From positions 122,323 to 186,322 of the forward strand of contig CAYYPW010000011.1 of the NCBI GenBank assembly GCA_964473645.1: a stretch of DNA of 64,000 nt, given 5' to 3'. Position 1 is the first letter of the stretch, and the number at the start of each line of letters is the position of its first letter. Position numbers and translations under genes: made by a program. The notes under the pieces were generated by a model that worked only from the letters and a program-made list of their open reading frames with translations, had not been told where the DNA came from and made no database searches. Of the stretch, positions 1 to 8,427 are shown in pieces. The stretch comes from HdN1 sp964473645. GTDB lineage: Bacteria; Pseudomonadota; Gammaproteobacteria; Pseudomonadales; Ketobacteraceae.

Positions 1-357
1 CACCGGGCCAGGACGATCCCCCAGCAACAGCGCACTGAAAAGCGCGGCACCAAAGGGAATCGCGCCCGATAACAATACCGAGCCATGCAGGGCGGAGGTG
101 TGCTGAAAACCGTGATATACCGCCACGGCGTAACCAAGACCGCCAATCAGCACGAGTGCCAGGCCTTGCAAATTCAGCAGCCCCCAGCGCTGCAAAAATG
201 GCAATAGCAGCAGGCTCCCCACGGAGAAACGCAGCGCCATCACATCGTAAGGTGTAAGTGGGCTCAAACCACCTCGACGCGTCACAATAATAAAGCCTGA
301 CCAGCAACCTACGGCCAACAGACCGGCAATGATTCCCCAGGTGTGTTGCTTTTGCAC
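1..357 (-). CDS. EamA/DMT-family membrane transporter, N-terminal part cut by the window edge
   Basis: Reverse-strand frame open from a GTG at 357 to base 1, 119 codons, with no stop inside the window. It begins QKQHT then a hydrophobic WGIIAGLLAVGCWSGFIIV helix, followed by RRGGLSPLTPYDVMALRF, the usual first-helix and loop pattern of EamA drug/metabolite transporters. A purine-rich AGGGGG lies about six bases before the GTG. It is divergent from a LysR regulator at 553, a very common pairing in which the regulator controls the exporter. Substrate unknown. The family call rests on the N-terminal third only. Confidence 0.75.
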   Translation of the reverse strand, partial: MQKQHTWGIIAGLLAVGCWSGFIIVTRRGGLSPLTPYDVMALRFSVGSLLLLPFLQRWGLLNLQGLALVLIGGLGYAVAVYHGFQHTSALHGSVLLSGAIPFGAALFSALLLGDRPGPV

Positions 358-400
358 GCCACGCCCCCTGCCATAAATTGGCGTCGAGTGAACGACTGAC

Positions 401-470
401 TTCGAGTGAGTTATTGGTTTCTAGTGAGCTATTGGTTTCTAATGAACAGTGGTTTCTAGTGAACTATTGG
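401..470. repeat. Degenerate 17-18 bp tandem repeat in the EamA/LysR promoter region
   Basis: Three units of the form GGTTTCTARTGARCWATT start at 416, 434 and 451. Two weaker relatives (TCGAGTGARC-like) lie just upstream. The repeat occupies the divergent intergenic region and ends about 80 bases before the LysR start. It could be an array of regulator sites or simple slippage; the sequence does not decide this. Confidence 0.6.
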
Positions 471-552
471 ACTCGAGTGTACTTGGGGGGATGATTCATA
501 TAAAGTGAATAAAGGTGAATAGATGCTTCATGAAATATGAATTGGAGGCGGC

Positions 553-1401
553 ATGGATCTGCGTGATCTTGAATGCTTTGTTGCCATTGCCGAAAGCGGA
601 TCAATTGCGGCTGCGAGCCAGCGCCTGAGTCGAGTCCAGTCGGGCATTTCAACACGCCTGAAAAATCTGGAGGACGATCTGGGGCATGCACTTTTCGAAC
701 GCCAGGGAAAACGTTTGGCTTTGAATCGCACAGGCGAGCAGTTTCTGGTGGCTGCACGGGATTTGTTAGTGCGAGCCGAACAGGCCAAAAGCTTGTTGCA
801 GACGAATATTCCTGGAGGACGTTTTCGAATTGCCACCATGGAATGCACCGCAGCCACCCATCTGCCCGTTTTGCTCAGCCGTTTTCATCGCGAATTCCCT
901 ACAGTGCAACTCGAAATCAAAACCATGCCCTCGTGGCGCTCGCTGGAGGCCATCGAGAAAGGCAGTTTCGATGCGGCTTTCGTGTCGAGTGATGTGGTAA
1001 GGGGCGCAGCGGTTTCCAGTCAGCCTGCCTATGGCGAAGAATTGTCGCTGGTGAGCGCCGTCGGGCACAAACCCATTCGTTCCCCTGAGGATATTCACGA
1101 GCAGCCCTTGCTGGTTTTTCCCTCGGGATGCGCCTATCGCCTCCGGCTGGAACGTTGGGCTCAGCGCGATACTCCGTTGGTGCGAGTTGAACTAGATTCC
1201 TACCATGCCTTGTTGGGGTGTGCGGCTGCCGGAATGGGCGTAGGACTTGTACCCCGCTCGTTATTGCAAGATTATGCTCAGCAGAAATGTTTACGCGTTC
1301 ACCGGTTGCCCGCAGATTTTTCAAAAGACTATACCTGCGTGATCTGGAAGGGCACCGCATCAGCCAATGTGAGCGCCTTGTTGACACTGCTGGAGAAATA
1401 A
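553..1401 (+). CDS. LysR-family transcriptional regulator
   Basis: 282 aa. The N-terminal winged helix-turn-helix (residues about 1-60) carries the family pattern LECFVAIAESGSIAAASQRL, then SGISTRLKNLEDDLG and LFERQGKRLALNRTGEQFL. It is followed by a LysR substrate-binding domain (about 85-280) with GMGVGLVPRSLL near the end. The start is supported by GGAGG seven bases upstream. Length is slightly short for the family (about 290-300) but complete. The gene is divergent from the EamA transporter, its likely target. The inducer cannot be read from the sequence. Confidence 0.92.
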   Translation: MDLRDLECFVAIAESGSIAAASQRLSRVQSGISTRLKNLEDDLGHALFERQGKRLALNRTGEQFLVAARDLLVRAEQAKSLLQTNIPGGRFRIATMECTAATHLPVLLSRFHREFPTVQLEIKTMPSWRSLEAIEKGSFDAAFVSSDVVRGAAVSSQPAYGEELSLVSAVGHKPIRSPEDIHEQPLLVFPSGCAYRLRLERWAQRDTPLVRVELDSYHALLGCAAAGMGVGLVPRSLLQDYAQQKCLRVHRLPADFSKDYTCVIWKGTASANVSALLTLLEK

Positions 1402-1511
1402 AGCCGAAAATCATACCCCCTTGGTGTTGGTAACTCAGAATACAACGCATTCGTCAAAGCGCATCAGGAATGCTGGCCAATCAAAGTGGCACTAATCAGC
1501 GCCGCATTGGG

Positions 1512-1610
1512 CAAAACAGCGCCAGCCAAAACAGAAGCAAAAAGCAGGAAAAAAAGCAGAAGCAAAAAGCAGAAGCACAAAGCAGAAACAAAAAAGCGAA
1601 AAAACAGAAC
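1512..1610. repeat. A-rich AGAAGCAAAAAGC repeat tract
   Basis: Repeated A/AGC motif (AGAAGCAAAAAGC and variants) running into the 5' region of the next gene. It gives a lysine-rich frame that is not a credible protein. It ends about 25 bases before the metallo-hydrolase start and could form part of an A-rich leader. Confidence 0.6.
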
Positions 1611-1633
1611 CTACGAAAAAAGGAACTACCTCC

Positions 1634-2590
1634 ATGAGCACCAAAAGGCGCGTATGGTTAACAGTACTGCCCATCAGCATTCTCATGGTGATTGGTGTAA
1701 CACTATTTCTACAGAGTAAAACGCCCACCAGCCACCCGGTGCAATCCGCGACACTGGGCGTTGCCCGCAGCAGTGCTGATATGGAACGTCTGATCGACAC
1801 CCCAGGCCCCATTACCCTGCAAACCTACACCAACGCAGATTGGGCTGTTCCACTGGCCGGACTGGTCAACCTGAAACGCCCACAAGCAGCAAGCCTCACC
1901 GATCGCGATGAGCCTGTCCATGTCTACGCACATCTGCTAAAGCACCCGCAATTTGGTAACTTTCTCGTGGACTCCGGTATATCTCGCCCCTTAGTGGAAT
2001 CGCCAGGTGATTTTGGCGTGAACAAGTTGATCACCATCGCGATGAAATTTGACCGTATACAGCTCAAAACCACCACCGCAGAAATCGTGAAAGACCTCGA
2101 CAGCCCACTCAAAGGTGTTTTCATTACCCATCTGCACATGGACCATATCTTTGGCCTGCCCGATATCGCCCAAGCAACACCGCTCTATATTGGAAAAAAC
2201 GAAGCGGCATTCAAAGACTTCAAGCACGTCGCCATCCAGCCTGCCATCGATCATCTAATGCAAGGGCGCCCCCCATTTCAGGAATGGCCATTTACCCCCG
2301 AAGGTGCGCAGCCTTTTGCCGGCGTTATCGATGTATTGGGTGACGGCTCATTATTCGCCATCAGCTCCCCCGGTCACACCCCCGGAAGCACTGCCTATCT
2401 TGCGAGAACCACACAAGGCCCCGTGTTGCTCACCGGCGATGTTTGCCATACGCGCTGGGGATGGGATAACGGCGTCGAGCCCGGTGATTTCACCCACGAC
2501 CACGACATGAATCTGGAAAGTCTGAAACAACTGAAAGCACTTGTAGAAAGGCATCCGACTATCGAAGTCAAATTAGGACATCAACCGTAA
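1634..2590 (+). CDS. Membrane-anchored metallo-beta-lactamase-fold hydrolase
   Basis: 318 aa. The N-terminus RRVWLTVLPISILMVIGVTL is a signal anchor or uncleaved signal, so the enzyme should face the periplasm. The zinc-binding set of the fold is present: HLHMDH at residues 166-171, His in GHTPG at about 248, Asp in TGD at about 269, and a last His in LGHQP at about 316, almost at the C-terminus. A long N-terminal section before the metal site suggests the lactonase-like branch of the superfamily (N-acyl-homoserine lactonase relatives), but substrate is not determinable. It stands alone; hairpin repeat copy 1 lies downstream in the convergent gap. Confidence 0.88.
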   Translation: MSTKRRVWLTVLPISILMVIGVTLFLQSKTPTSHPVQSATLGVARSSADMERLIDTPGPITLQTYTNADWAVPLAGLVNLKRPQAASLTDRDEPVHVYAHLLKHPQFGNFLVDSGISRPLVESPGDFGVNKLITIAMKFDRIQLKTTTAEIVKDLDSPLKGVFITHLHMDHIFGLPDIAQATPLYIGKNEAAFKDFKHVAIQPAIDHLMQGRPPFQEWPFTPEGAQPFAGVIDVLGDGSLFAISSPGHTPGSTAYLARTTQGPVLLTGDVCHTRWGWDNGVEPGDFTHDHDMNLESLKQLKALVERHPTIEVKLGHQP

Positions 2591-2668
2591 CGAGCGAGAA
2601 TGAAACGAAATCAAAACCTGTTAAACGTTATAGAGAAAACATCTGCAGATACTGATGCTTAGAGGGGG

Positions 2669-2793
2669 TTCGTGGGGTGTTGTTACTGGAACGTCGCCGA
2701 CATGGATGTCGGGGGGCGCCTAGCTGCGTCGAGCCTACAGGGACGTATTCGTGGGGGGCGCCTAGCCCGTTTCCAGAAACAACACCCCACGAA
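2669..2793. repeat. Long hairpin repeat, copy 1 (conserved core with self-complementary arms)
   Basis: Arms at 2669-2691 and 2771-2793 are reverse complements over 23 bases with one mismatch. Between them is a core containing CGTCGCCGACAT, a small CCGACAT/ATGTCGG dyad, GCGTCGAGCCTACAGG and ACGTATTC. The core recurs at 63904-63954, but the arms do not resemble those of that copy. This copy also has an exact 14-base direct repeat GGGGGGCGCCTAGC (2711-2724 and 2753-2766) that copy 2 lacks. It sits between convergent genes and may also act as a transcription barrier. Confidence 0.85.
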
Positions 2794-2858
2794 TACCCGG
2801 TGGTTAAACTTAAATGCAGATGTTTTTTACAACGTAAGATTCGTGCACATCGTTCAAG

Positions 2859-3794
2859 CTATCTCCGCCCCGATGTCGACCCACCCGGCATCAACAAACG
2901 ATTAATCTCCGATTTCACCTGATTCATATCCTCCTCATGCTTCAGCAACACATTCAACGTATCCGCCACCCACTGCACCTCAAACTTATCCGCATGCAAC
3001 AACACCAACGCCCGCGCCCAATCCAACGTCTCACTAATCGCCGGCTGCTTACGCAAATCCATCTCCCGAATCTTGTGCACAAACTCCACCAACTGCAGAC
3101 GTAAATCCTCCCGTAAATTCGGCACCCGCGACCGCACAATCGCGTTCTCCAACACCACATCAGGAAACGGAATATACAAATGCAAACACCGACGTTTCAG
3201 CGCGTCACTTAATTCCCGCGTATTGTTACTCGTCAAAAACACCAACGGAATGCTGCGTGCCTTCACCGTCCCAATCTCTGGCACACTGATCTGATAATCA
3301 GAAAGCAACTCCAACAAAAACGACTCAAACTCATGATCCGATTTGTCGATTTCATCAATCAGCAAAACACAACCATTTTCCTCCCGCAACGCTTTGAGCA
3401 AGGGGCGAGGCTCAAGAAAATCCTCCGAATAAAAAATATCGCCAAACTCATGCAGCCGCGACACCGATTCAGCCAGTGTATGCGTGCCCTTCATCAAATC
3501 GCCAAGCTTATCCTTGAGGATCTGCGTGTACAGCAATTGCTTGCCGTATTTCCATTCGTACAAAGCTTTTGATTCGTCCAACCCCTCATAGCATTGCAAA
3601 CGGATCAACGGCACATTCAGTACGCTGGCGCTGGCTTTGGCCAACTCGGTTTTGCCGACCCCGGGCGGGCCTTCTACCAGAATGGGTTTTTGCAGTGCAT
3701 GCCCGAGATAAACGGCCATCGCTATGGCATTGGTCGCCATATAACCCTGTTCGGCAAAACGCTCGCGAAGTGTTTCGTGTGAGAGTGCGGTCAT
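2859..3794 (-). CDS. MoxR-family AAA+ ATPase
   Basis: 311 aa. Walker A GPPGVGKT at residues 42-49, Walker B LLIDEIDK at about 143-150, then a sensor segment VFLTSNNTREL and arginine-finger region LKRRCLHLYIPFP. This is the MoxR/CoxD type: a chaperone-like ATPase that usually helps assemble or load metal cofactors into enzyme complexes with a partner VWA-domain protein. No VWA gene is adjacent. The start overlaps the stop of the upstream acyl-CoA-dehydrogenase-like gene by four bases (ATGA), so the two are translationally coupled. Confidence 0.93.
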   Translation of the reverse strand: MTALSHETLRERFAEQGYMATNAIAMAVYLGHALQKPILVEGPPGVGKTELAKASASVLNVPLIRLQCYEGLDESKALYEWKYGKQLLYTQILKDKLGDLMKGTHTLAESVSRLHEFGDIFYSEDFLEPRPLLKALREENGCVLLIDEIDKSDHEFESFLLELLSDYQISVPEIGTVKARSIPLVFLTSNNTRELSDALKRRCLHLYIPFPDVVLENAIVRSRVPNLREDLRLQLVEFVHKIREMDLRKQPAISETLDWARALVLLHADKFEVQWVADTLNVLLKHEEDMNQVKSEINRLLMPGGSTSGRR

Positions 3795-4756
3795 GCGTCA
3801 ATTATCCTGCTGTTAAGGGTTGGCGCGAGGGGTTTCGCTGCGGGTATCAAGTGTTGCCAAGCGTTGGCCGTGCGTTGCTGACGCGCTTTTTCAGCCACTT
3901 TTAATAAAGGCAAATCGCGCACCCAGTGAGCGCCAAAAGCAGTATTTTGTGCCAGCAAAGGAGTAACTGTGTCTATCAGCTGCGTTTGTTGCGTCATGAG
4001 TCCCGCCAGGGCCAGATGCGTTGCCGGTGCACTGGCGGAGGCTTGTGCCAGCGTATGCCAGCCCACCGCCAGGCTGATCAGCGCTTCGGTGTGGGCATGT
4101 GGCCAGGCATGACGCAGCGCTTGTCCGAGCAATAAGCCGCAGGTGGCGGCACAAACATGGATGTCTTCAATGGTGCGAAACGGTTTAACGTACTCGCTGT
4201 AGCCATCGCCCGGTAAAATGGCGTTTTCAGAAATCAAAACGTTGTCGAAGGTGACTTTGGCGTGGCCGATCTCCGGTACAAATTTCATGGCGGGGAGGGG
4301 GTGCAGCGTAATGCCTGGCAGGTTGACCGGTATTCCCACCAGCTTGATGTGCTTGCGTCCCTCTCGCTCACCAGCGCAGGCGGCGACCCACAACCATTCG
4401 GCGCGATCGGCCAGCGTGACAAAGGCTTTCTCACCTTGCAAACACCAACCGCTATCGGTGAGGGTCAGCGTGGTCTTGATATGGCGTGGCTGGTTGCCTT
4501 CGGATTCGGTCACGCACAGGGCGCTCAATCGAGGGGACGCCGTGTTCAGCAAGCGTTGCAGCGCTGCACCATAGCCGCCTGCAAACGCGTGCCCGAGGCG
4601 ATCGGCCAGCGCTCCGGCCAGCAGCGCGCGTTCGCCACTGGCTGTGGTATGCGCCCAGGCTTGTCGGGTTTGGGTGTGCCAATCGTCCAGCGATTCCGGC
4701 AGGTGAGGGGCGTGGCACAGGGTGATCAAACGATTCAGTAACGCATTGAAATCCAT
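3791..4756 (-). CDS. Short acyl-CoA-dehydrogenase-like protein
   Basis: 321 aa from ATG at 4756 (MDFNALLNRL). A longer in-frame start is rejected because it would overlap the divergent lipoprotein gene. Middle-domain features of acyl-CoA dehydrogenases are visible: GWCLQGEKAFVTLADRAEWL, then KFVPEIGHAKVTFDNVLI at about residues 160-180. The length is well below the usual 380 residues and the C-terminal helical bundle is weak in family motifs, so it may be a divergent or non-catalytic homologue. It is co-transcribed and coupled with the MoxR ATPase. Confidence 0.8.
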   Translation of the reverse strand: MDFNALLNRLITLCHAPHLPESLDDWHTQTRQAWAHTTASGERALLAGALADRLGHAFAGGYGAALQRLLNTASPRLSALCVTESEGNQPRHIKTTLTLTDSGWCLQGEKAFVTLADRAEWLWVAACAGEREGRKHIKLVGIPVNLPGITLHPLPAMKFVPEIGHAKVTFDNVLISENAILPGDGYSEYVKPFRTIEDIHVCAATCGLLLGQALRHAWPHAHTEALISLAVGWHTLAQASASAPATHLALAGLMTQQTQLIDTVTPLLAQNTAFGAHWVRDLPLLKVAEKARQQRTANAWQHLIPAAKPLAPTLNSRIIDA

Positions 4757-4844
4757 GGGCTGTCGTTTTGCCTCGGGTTGTTGGTACAATCGGTTGCTTT
4801 GCGGGCTGGTGTCAGGCCCGATACTTTGACTGGGAGTCTTAACA

Positions 4845-5174
4845 ATGAAGCGTTTTGCGTTGATGATGTCTGTTGCTGCCTCTGTCACTGTGGCAGCTGG
4901 GTGTACCTGGGTTAAACCTACCATGAGTGGCGAGCGCGTGTCAGTAGTGGTGCCCGAGCAAGCCAACCACTGCGAAAAATTGGGGCAAACCCGCGTCACT
5001 ACTCAATCCAAGGTCGGGATTTTTGAGCGTGACGACAGTAAAGTGAAAGATGAGCTGATCACCATGGCGCGCAATTCTGCCGCAGACATGGGTGGCAATG
5101 CGGTGATTGCACTCACCGAAGTGAGCCCCGAAGGTAAGCAGACGTTTGCGATTTTGCGTTGCAGCAATCTTTGA
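4845..5174 (+). CDS. DUF4156-type small lipoprotein
   Basis: 109 aa. Signal peptide with lipobox-like VAAGC (Cys about residue 20), then a short domain with two further cysteines, ANHCEKLGQTRV and a terminal ILRCSNL, and GGNAV in the middle. This is the pattern of DUF4156 proteins, related to YjeI. A GGGAG precedes the ATG. It is predicted to be lipid-anchored in the envelope; function unknown. It is divergent from the acyl-CoA-dehydrogenase-like gene with only 88 bp between them. Confidence 0.85.
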   Translation: MKRFALMMSVAASVTVAAGCTWVKPTMSGERVSVVVPEQANHCEKLGQTRVTTQSKVGIFERDDSKVKDELITMARNSAADMGGNAVIALTEVSPEGKQTFAILRCSNL

Positions 5175-5575
5175 TCGGTTGCCTGTTGCGCTAGGTGTTG
5201 CTTTTCGATTAGCCCACTCCGTCAGTTCAAATCATGCGAGCCGTGATATCACCAGTGAAAACACAAGCGCTGGTGATATCACGCCCATCGCTGCCCACTC
5301 GTACCCATTAAGTTGTTTTAAGAAAAGATGAATCTTGGCACTGTTGTGCCGTTCATCACAATTCATGGCTTGGTGGTTAAGTTTTTACCAGATATTATCG
5401 ATCTTGTTGTGGTCATGGGTATGCTGGGATAGGGAGCGCAACAGCCAGGGATACGCAGGCGTCTGTCGTCTTTCTTCTGTTTTCACTCTTTCTTTCGACC
5501 CGACCTCAATAGGGTGCAGGGGCGCGCATGTGTCGCGCAAAAATAAAAATGTATTCGTTGGGGTAACGTCTTGTT
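5175..5575. other. 401-bp gap with one strong dyad
   Basis: No credible gene. It contains the GTGATATCAC dyad at 5243-5282 (listed separately) and otherwise unremarkable sequence leading to the PPC-repeat lipoprotein. Confidence 0.5.
5243..5282. promoter_or_regulatory. Perfect 13-bp inverted repeat built of two GTGATATCAC palindromes
   Basis: GTGATATCACCAG at 5243-5255 and its exact reverse complement at 5270-5282, 14 bases apart. Each arm contains the 10-bp palindrome GTGATATCAC, so the site can be read as a hairpin or as two dimer-binding sites. There is no T run on either side, which argues against an intrinsic terminator. It lies 69 bases after the DUF4156 stop. Confidence 0.6.
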
Positions 5576-8311
5576 ATGCGTGAATTATTGACGCGTCAGC
5601 TATTTATTGTTTTTAACCTGGTGTTGGCATTGGCGCTTGCCGGTTGTGGTGGCGCAAGCCCACTTGGCAATGGCGAGATAAAAACAGGGTTGACGGGGAA
5701 AGCCGGTTCAGAAAAGAAATTCTCGATAGTCATTCCTGAAAACACCGAAGCTGTAATGGTGCAGGCTGCCGGTAGCGAGAACGTTTCGCTACAGGTAGTA
5801 GACAAAGACGATCAGCTCGTGGCGTTTTGCTCGCAGCCTACCCTGTGTTCCGCTTTCCAATTGGCGCGTGGCACCTACACGGTAAAATTGCAGGGCTTGG
5901 CCAGCTATAGCAATGTTAGCTTGACGGCTGCATGGGGTGGCCCTTCACTCGCGTCGATGCAGAATAATACCCCTCGCGTATTGCCAGTGGGCCTGGCGAA
6001 TACAGTGGGGCTGAATTCATTTTACATAAACAACGCAAATGTTCCGGTCAAGCTGCAGCGGACTGGGGTGGATCGTGCCAATGTCACAACGGAAATTATT
6101 GATGCCAATGACAACCAACGGGTGGCGTGCCCGACCAACGGTGACTGCTTGGTGGGCGGTTTGTCCAGAGGTCTTTATTTTGTGCGCCATACCGCATCTG
6201 CTGACTACACCGATATTAGTTTGACCGTGTCCTGGGGTGGCGCAGATAGTGCGACTCTGCGCAACGGCGTGCCGTTGACCCAATTGTCAGGGGCTGCGGG
6301 TAGTGTGGTTTGGCACAGTTTTTATATTCCAGCGAATACCAGTGCATTTATGGTGCAGGGGTCGCAGTCAAACGATTTCTCGATTGACGTTTACGACATC
6401 GATGGGATGCCTGTTGATACCTGTACTGAGTACGATCCATGCAGCAGAGAGCAACCTGCAGAAGGCTTGTATTCGGTGGCTGTACGCTTTCATGCAAATG
6501 TGAGTTCGATGAGTTTGGTGGCTGCCTGGGGTGGCCCTGCTGTTGCGACGTTAGGGAATGGCGTGCCGGTCACCGGTCTGTCTGGTGTGGCTGGTCAGCG
6601 ACTTTTGCATTCCTTGTATATTCCGGAAGGAATGGAACATTTGGCAGTCCAGATTTCTGGGATGGATTTTTATGGGCATGTCGAATTATTGGAAGGCAAT
6701 GGCCAAGTGGTGGATTGGTGTAGTGTGGGAGATTTGTGCACTTTGTCCGCACCCAGGCCAGGGGTCTACTTTGTGCGCGTGTTCTTTGTAGAAGCAACAG
6801 CGGGTGCGAACCTGGTCGCTGCCTGGGCAGGACCAGCCGTGTCGACGTTGTCCAATAGTCTGCCCGTTACCGGTCTGTCTGGTGTAGCAGGACAGCATTT
6901 GTTGCATTCCATGTATGTTCCGGAAGGAATTGAACATTTGGCAGTCCAGATTTCAGGGATGGATTTTTATGGGCATGTCGAATTATTGGAAGGCAATGGC
7001 CAAGTGGTGGATTGGTGTAGCGTGGGAGATTTGTGTACTTTGTCCGCACCCAGGTCAGGGGCCTACTTTGTGCGTGTGTTCTTTGTAGAAGCAACAGCGG
7101 GCGTGAACCTGGTGGCTGCTTGGGCAGGGCCAGCTGTGTCGACGTTGTCCAATAGTGTGCCCGTTACCGGTCTGACTGGAGTAGCTGGACAGCATTTGTT
7201 GCACTCCATGTATGTTCCGGAAGGAATTGAACATTTGGCAGTCCAGATTTCTGGTTGGAATTTTTATGGGCATGTTGAACTACTGGAAGGCAATGGCCAA
7301 ACAGTGGAATGGTGTGGTGTCGGGGATTTGTGCACTTTGTCTGCACCCAGGCCAGGCGTCTATTTTGTGCGGGTGTGGTTCGCAGAAGCAAGAGCGGGTG
7401 TAAACCTTGTGGCTGCTTGGGCAGGGCCCGCTGTGTCGACGTTGTCCTCTGGTGTGCCCGTTACCGGCCTGACAGGAGCGGCTGGACAGCATTTGTTGCA
7501 CGCCATGTATGTTCCGGAAGGAATTGAACACGTGGCAGTCCAGATTTCAGGAATGGATTTTTTGGGGCATGTGGAACTATTGGAAAATGATGGCCGAGCG
7601 GTGGGTTGGTGTGGTGCGCAGGATATGTGCCATTTATCCGCACCCCGTCCAGGCGTCTACTTTGTGCGTATATGGTTCGGAGATGCGATATCGGGTATAA
7701 ACCTGGTCGCTGCCTGGGCAGGGCCAGCCGTGTCGACGTTGTCCAATGGTGTACCCGTTACCGGCCTGTCCGGTGTGGCAAGGCAGCAATTGTTGCACTC
7801 CATTTATGTTCCGCAGGGAACTGAGCAATTGGCAGTCCAGATTTCAGGGATGGACTTTAATGGGCATGTCGAACTACTTGAGGACACTGGCCATGCAGTG
7901 GATTGGTGTAGTGTGGGGGATTTGTGCACTTTGTCCGCACCCAGGCCAGGCGTCTATTTTGTGCGGGTATGGTTTGGTGAAGCAGCCTCAGGCGTGAGCC
8001 TGGTCGCCGCCTGGGCAGGGCCTGACAACGCAACGCTTACCAATGGTGTGCCACTCATCGATCTTTCAGGAGAGGCTGACCAGCAGTTGCTGCAGTCTTT
8101 GTATATTCCGATGAATGTAGAACGATTGGTAGTTCAGCCTGCTGGAATGATGAATGGATTTGCGGAGCTATTGGATAGCAGTGGTCGCTATGTTCGTAGT
8201 TGTGACAATTACAGTCCATGCGAACTTGATTTTCCTGCACCTGGTGCGTATTTCGTTCGGTTACGGCTTTTTCAGGCGCAGTCTGGTATGAGTGTGCTGG
8301 CATCCTGGTAG
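5576..8311 (+). CDS. Lipoprotein made of nine tandem PPC-like beta-sandwich repeats
   Basis: 911 aa. Signal peptide with lipobox ALAGC (Cys about residue 24), then nine consecutive copies of a roughly 99-residue unit. Consensus: TLSNGVPVTGLSGVAG, then LYVPEG, a CX5C pair (for example CSVGDLC), PGVYFVRV and VAAW.GP. This matches the bacterial pre-peptidase C-terminal (PPC) fold often found on secreted proteases, but here there is no catalytic domain. The paired cysteines in each unit suggest one disulfide per repeat. Repeats 4-8 are close to identical, pointing to recent duplication. Likely a surface or periplasmic adhesion or binding protein; partner unknown. Confidence 0.88.
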   Translation: MRELLTRQLFIVFNLVLALALAGCGGASPLGNGEIKTGLTGKAGSEKKFSIVIPENTEAVMVQAAGSENVSLQVVDKDDQLVAFCSQPTLCSAFQLARGTYTVKLQGLASYSNVSLTAAWGGPSLASMQNNTPRVLPVGLANTVGLNSFYINNANVPVKLQRTGVDRANVTTEIIDANDNQRVACPTNGDCLVGGLSRGLYFVRHTASADYTDISLTVSWGGADSATLRNGVPLTQLSGAAGSVVWHSFYIPANTSAFMVQGSQSNDFSIDVYDIDGMPVDTCTEYDPCSREQPAEGLYSVAVRFHANVSSMSLVAAWGGPAVATLGNGVPVTGLSGVAGQRLLHSLYIPEGMEHLAVQISGMDFYGHVELLEGNGQVVDWCSVGDLCTLSAPRPGVYFVRVFFVEATAGANLVAAWAGPAVSTLSNSLPVTGLSGVAGQHLLHSMYVPEGIEHLAVQISGMDFYGHVELLEGNGQVVDWCSVGDLCTLSAPRSGAYFVRVFFVEATAGVNLVAAWAGPAVSTLSNSVPVTGLTGVAGQHLLHSMYVPEGIEHLAVQISGWNFYGHVELLEGNGQTVEWCGVGDLCTLSAPRPGVYFVRVWFAEARAGVNLVAAWAGPAVSTLSSGVPVTGLTGAAGQHLLHAMYVPEGIEHVAVQISGMDFLGHVELLENDGRAVGWCGAQDMCHLSAPRPGVYFVRIWFGDAISGINLVAAWAGPAVSTLSNGVPVTGLSGVARQQLLHSIYVPQGTEQLAVQISGMDFNGHVELLEDTGHAVDWCSVGDLCTLSAPRPGVYFVRVWFGEAASGVSLVAAWAGPDNATLTNGVPLIDLSGEADQQLLQSLYIPMNVERLVVQPAGMMNGFAELLDSSGRYVRSCDNYSPCELDFPAPGAYFVRLRLFQAQSGMSVLASW
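6269..8047 (+). repeat. DNA tandem repeat, exact 297-bp period
   Basis: Equivalent bases of successive repeats (G of the GTGCC-like codon pair) fall at 6269, 6563, 6860, 7157, 7454, 7751 and 8048. The first interval is 294 bases and the next five are exactly 297. Long stretches around 6620-7130 are almost identical, so homologous recombination could readily change copy number. Confidence 0.85.
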
Positions 8312-8327
8312 GTAACACTTCTTTGAT

Positions 8328-8362
8328 TGAATCACCCTTACCGTTAGGTGTTGGGTGATTCA
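8328..8362 (+). terminator. Hairpin after the PPC-repeat lipoprotein
   Basis: 10-bp perfect stem TGAATCACCC / GGGTGATTCA with a 15-base loop, 17 bases after the stop, followed by TCGTTTTG. The T run is weak, so termination is likely but not strong. Confidence 0.55.
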
Positions 8363-8427
8363 TCGTTTTGCAAAAACTTACTCGAAATTGAAAGAACGGA
8401 AGAAACAATAACTACAAGGGTGTATTC

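Noticed and set aside
1486..1719. Lysine-rich ORF before the metallo-hydrolase
   Set aside because: Product of the AGAAGCAAAAAGC repeat; overlaps the true gene in another frame.
2672..2922. ORFs across hairpin repeat copy 1
   Set aside because: They translate the palindromic repeat, not a gene; similar peptides would arise from every copy.
4757..4999. N-terminal extension of the acyl-CoA-dehydrogenase-like gene
   Set aside because: Overlaps the divergent lipoprotein gene and is not conserved in type.
5243..5282. Intrinsic terminator
   Set aside because: Strong stem, but no T run on either strand; listed as a regulatory dyad instead.
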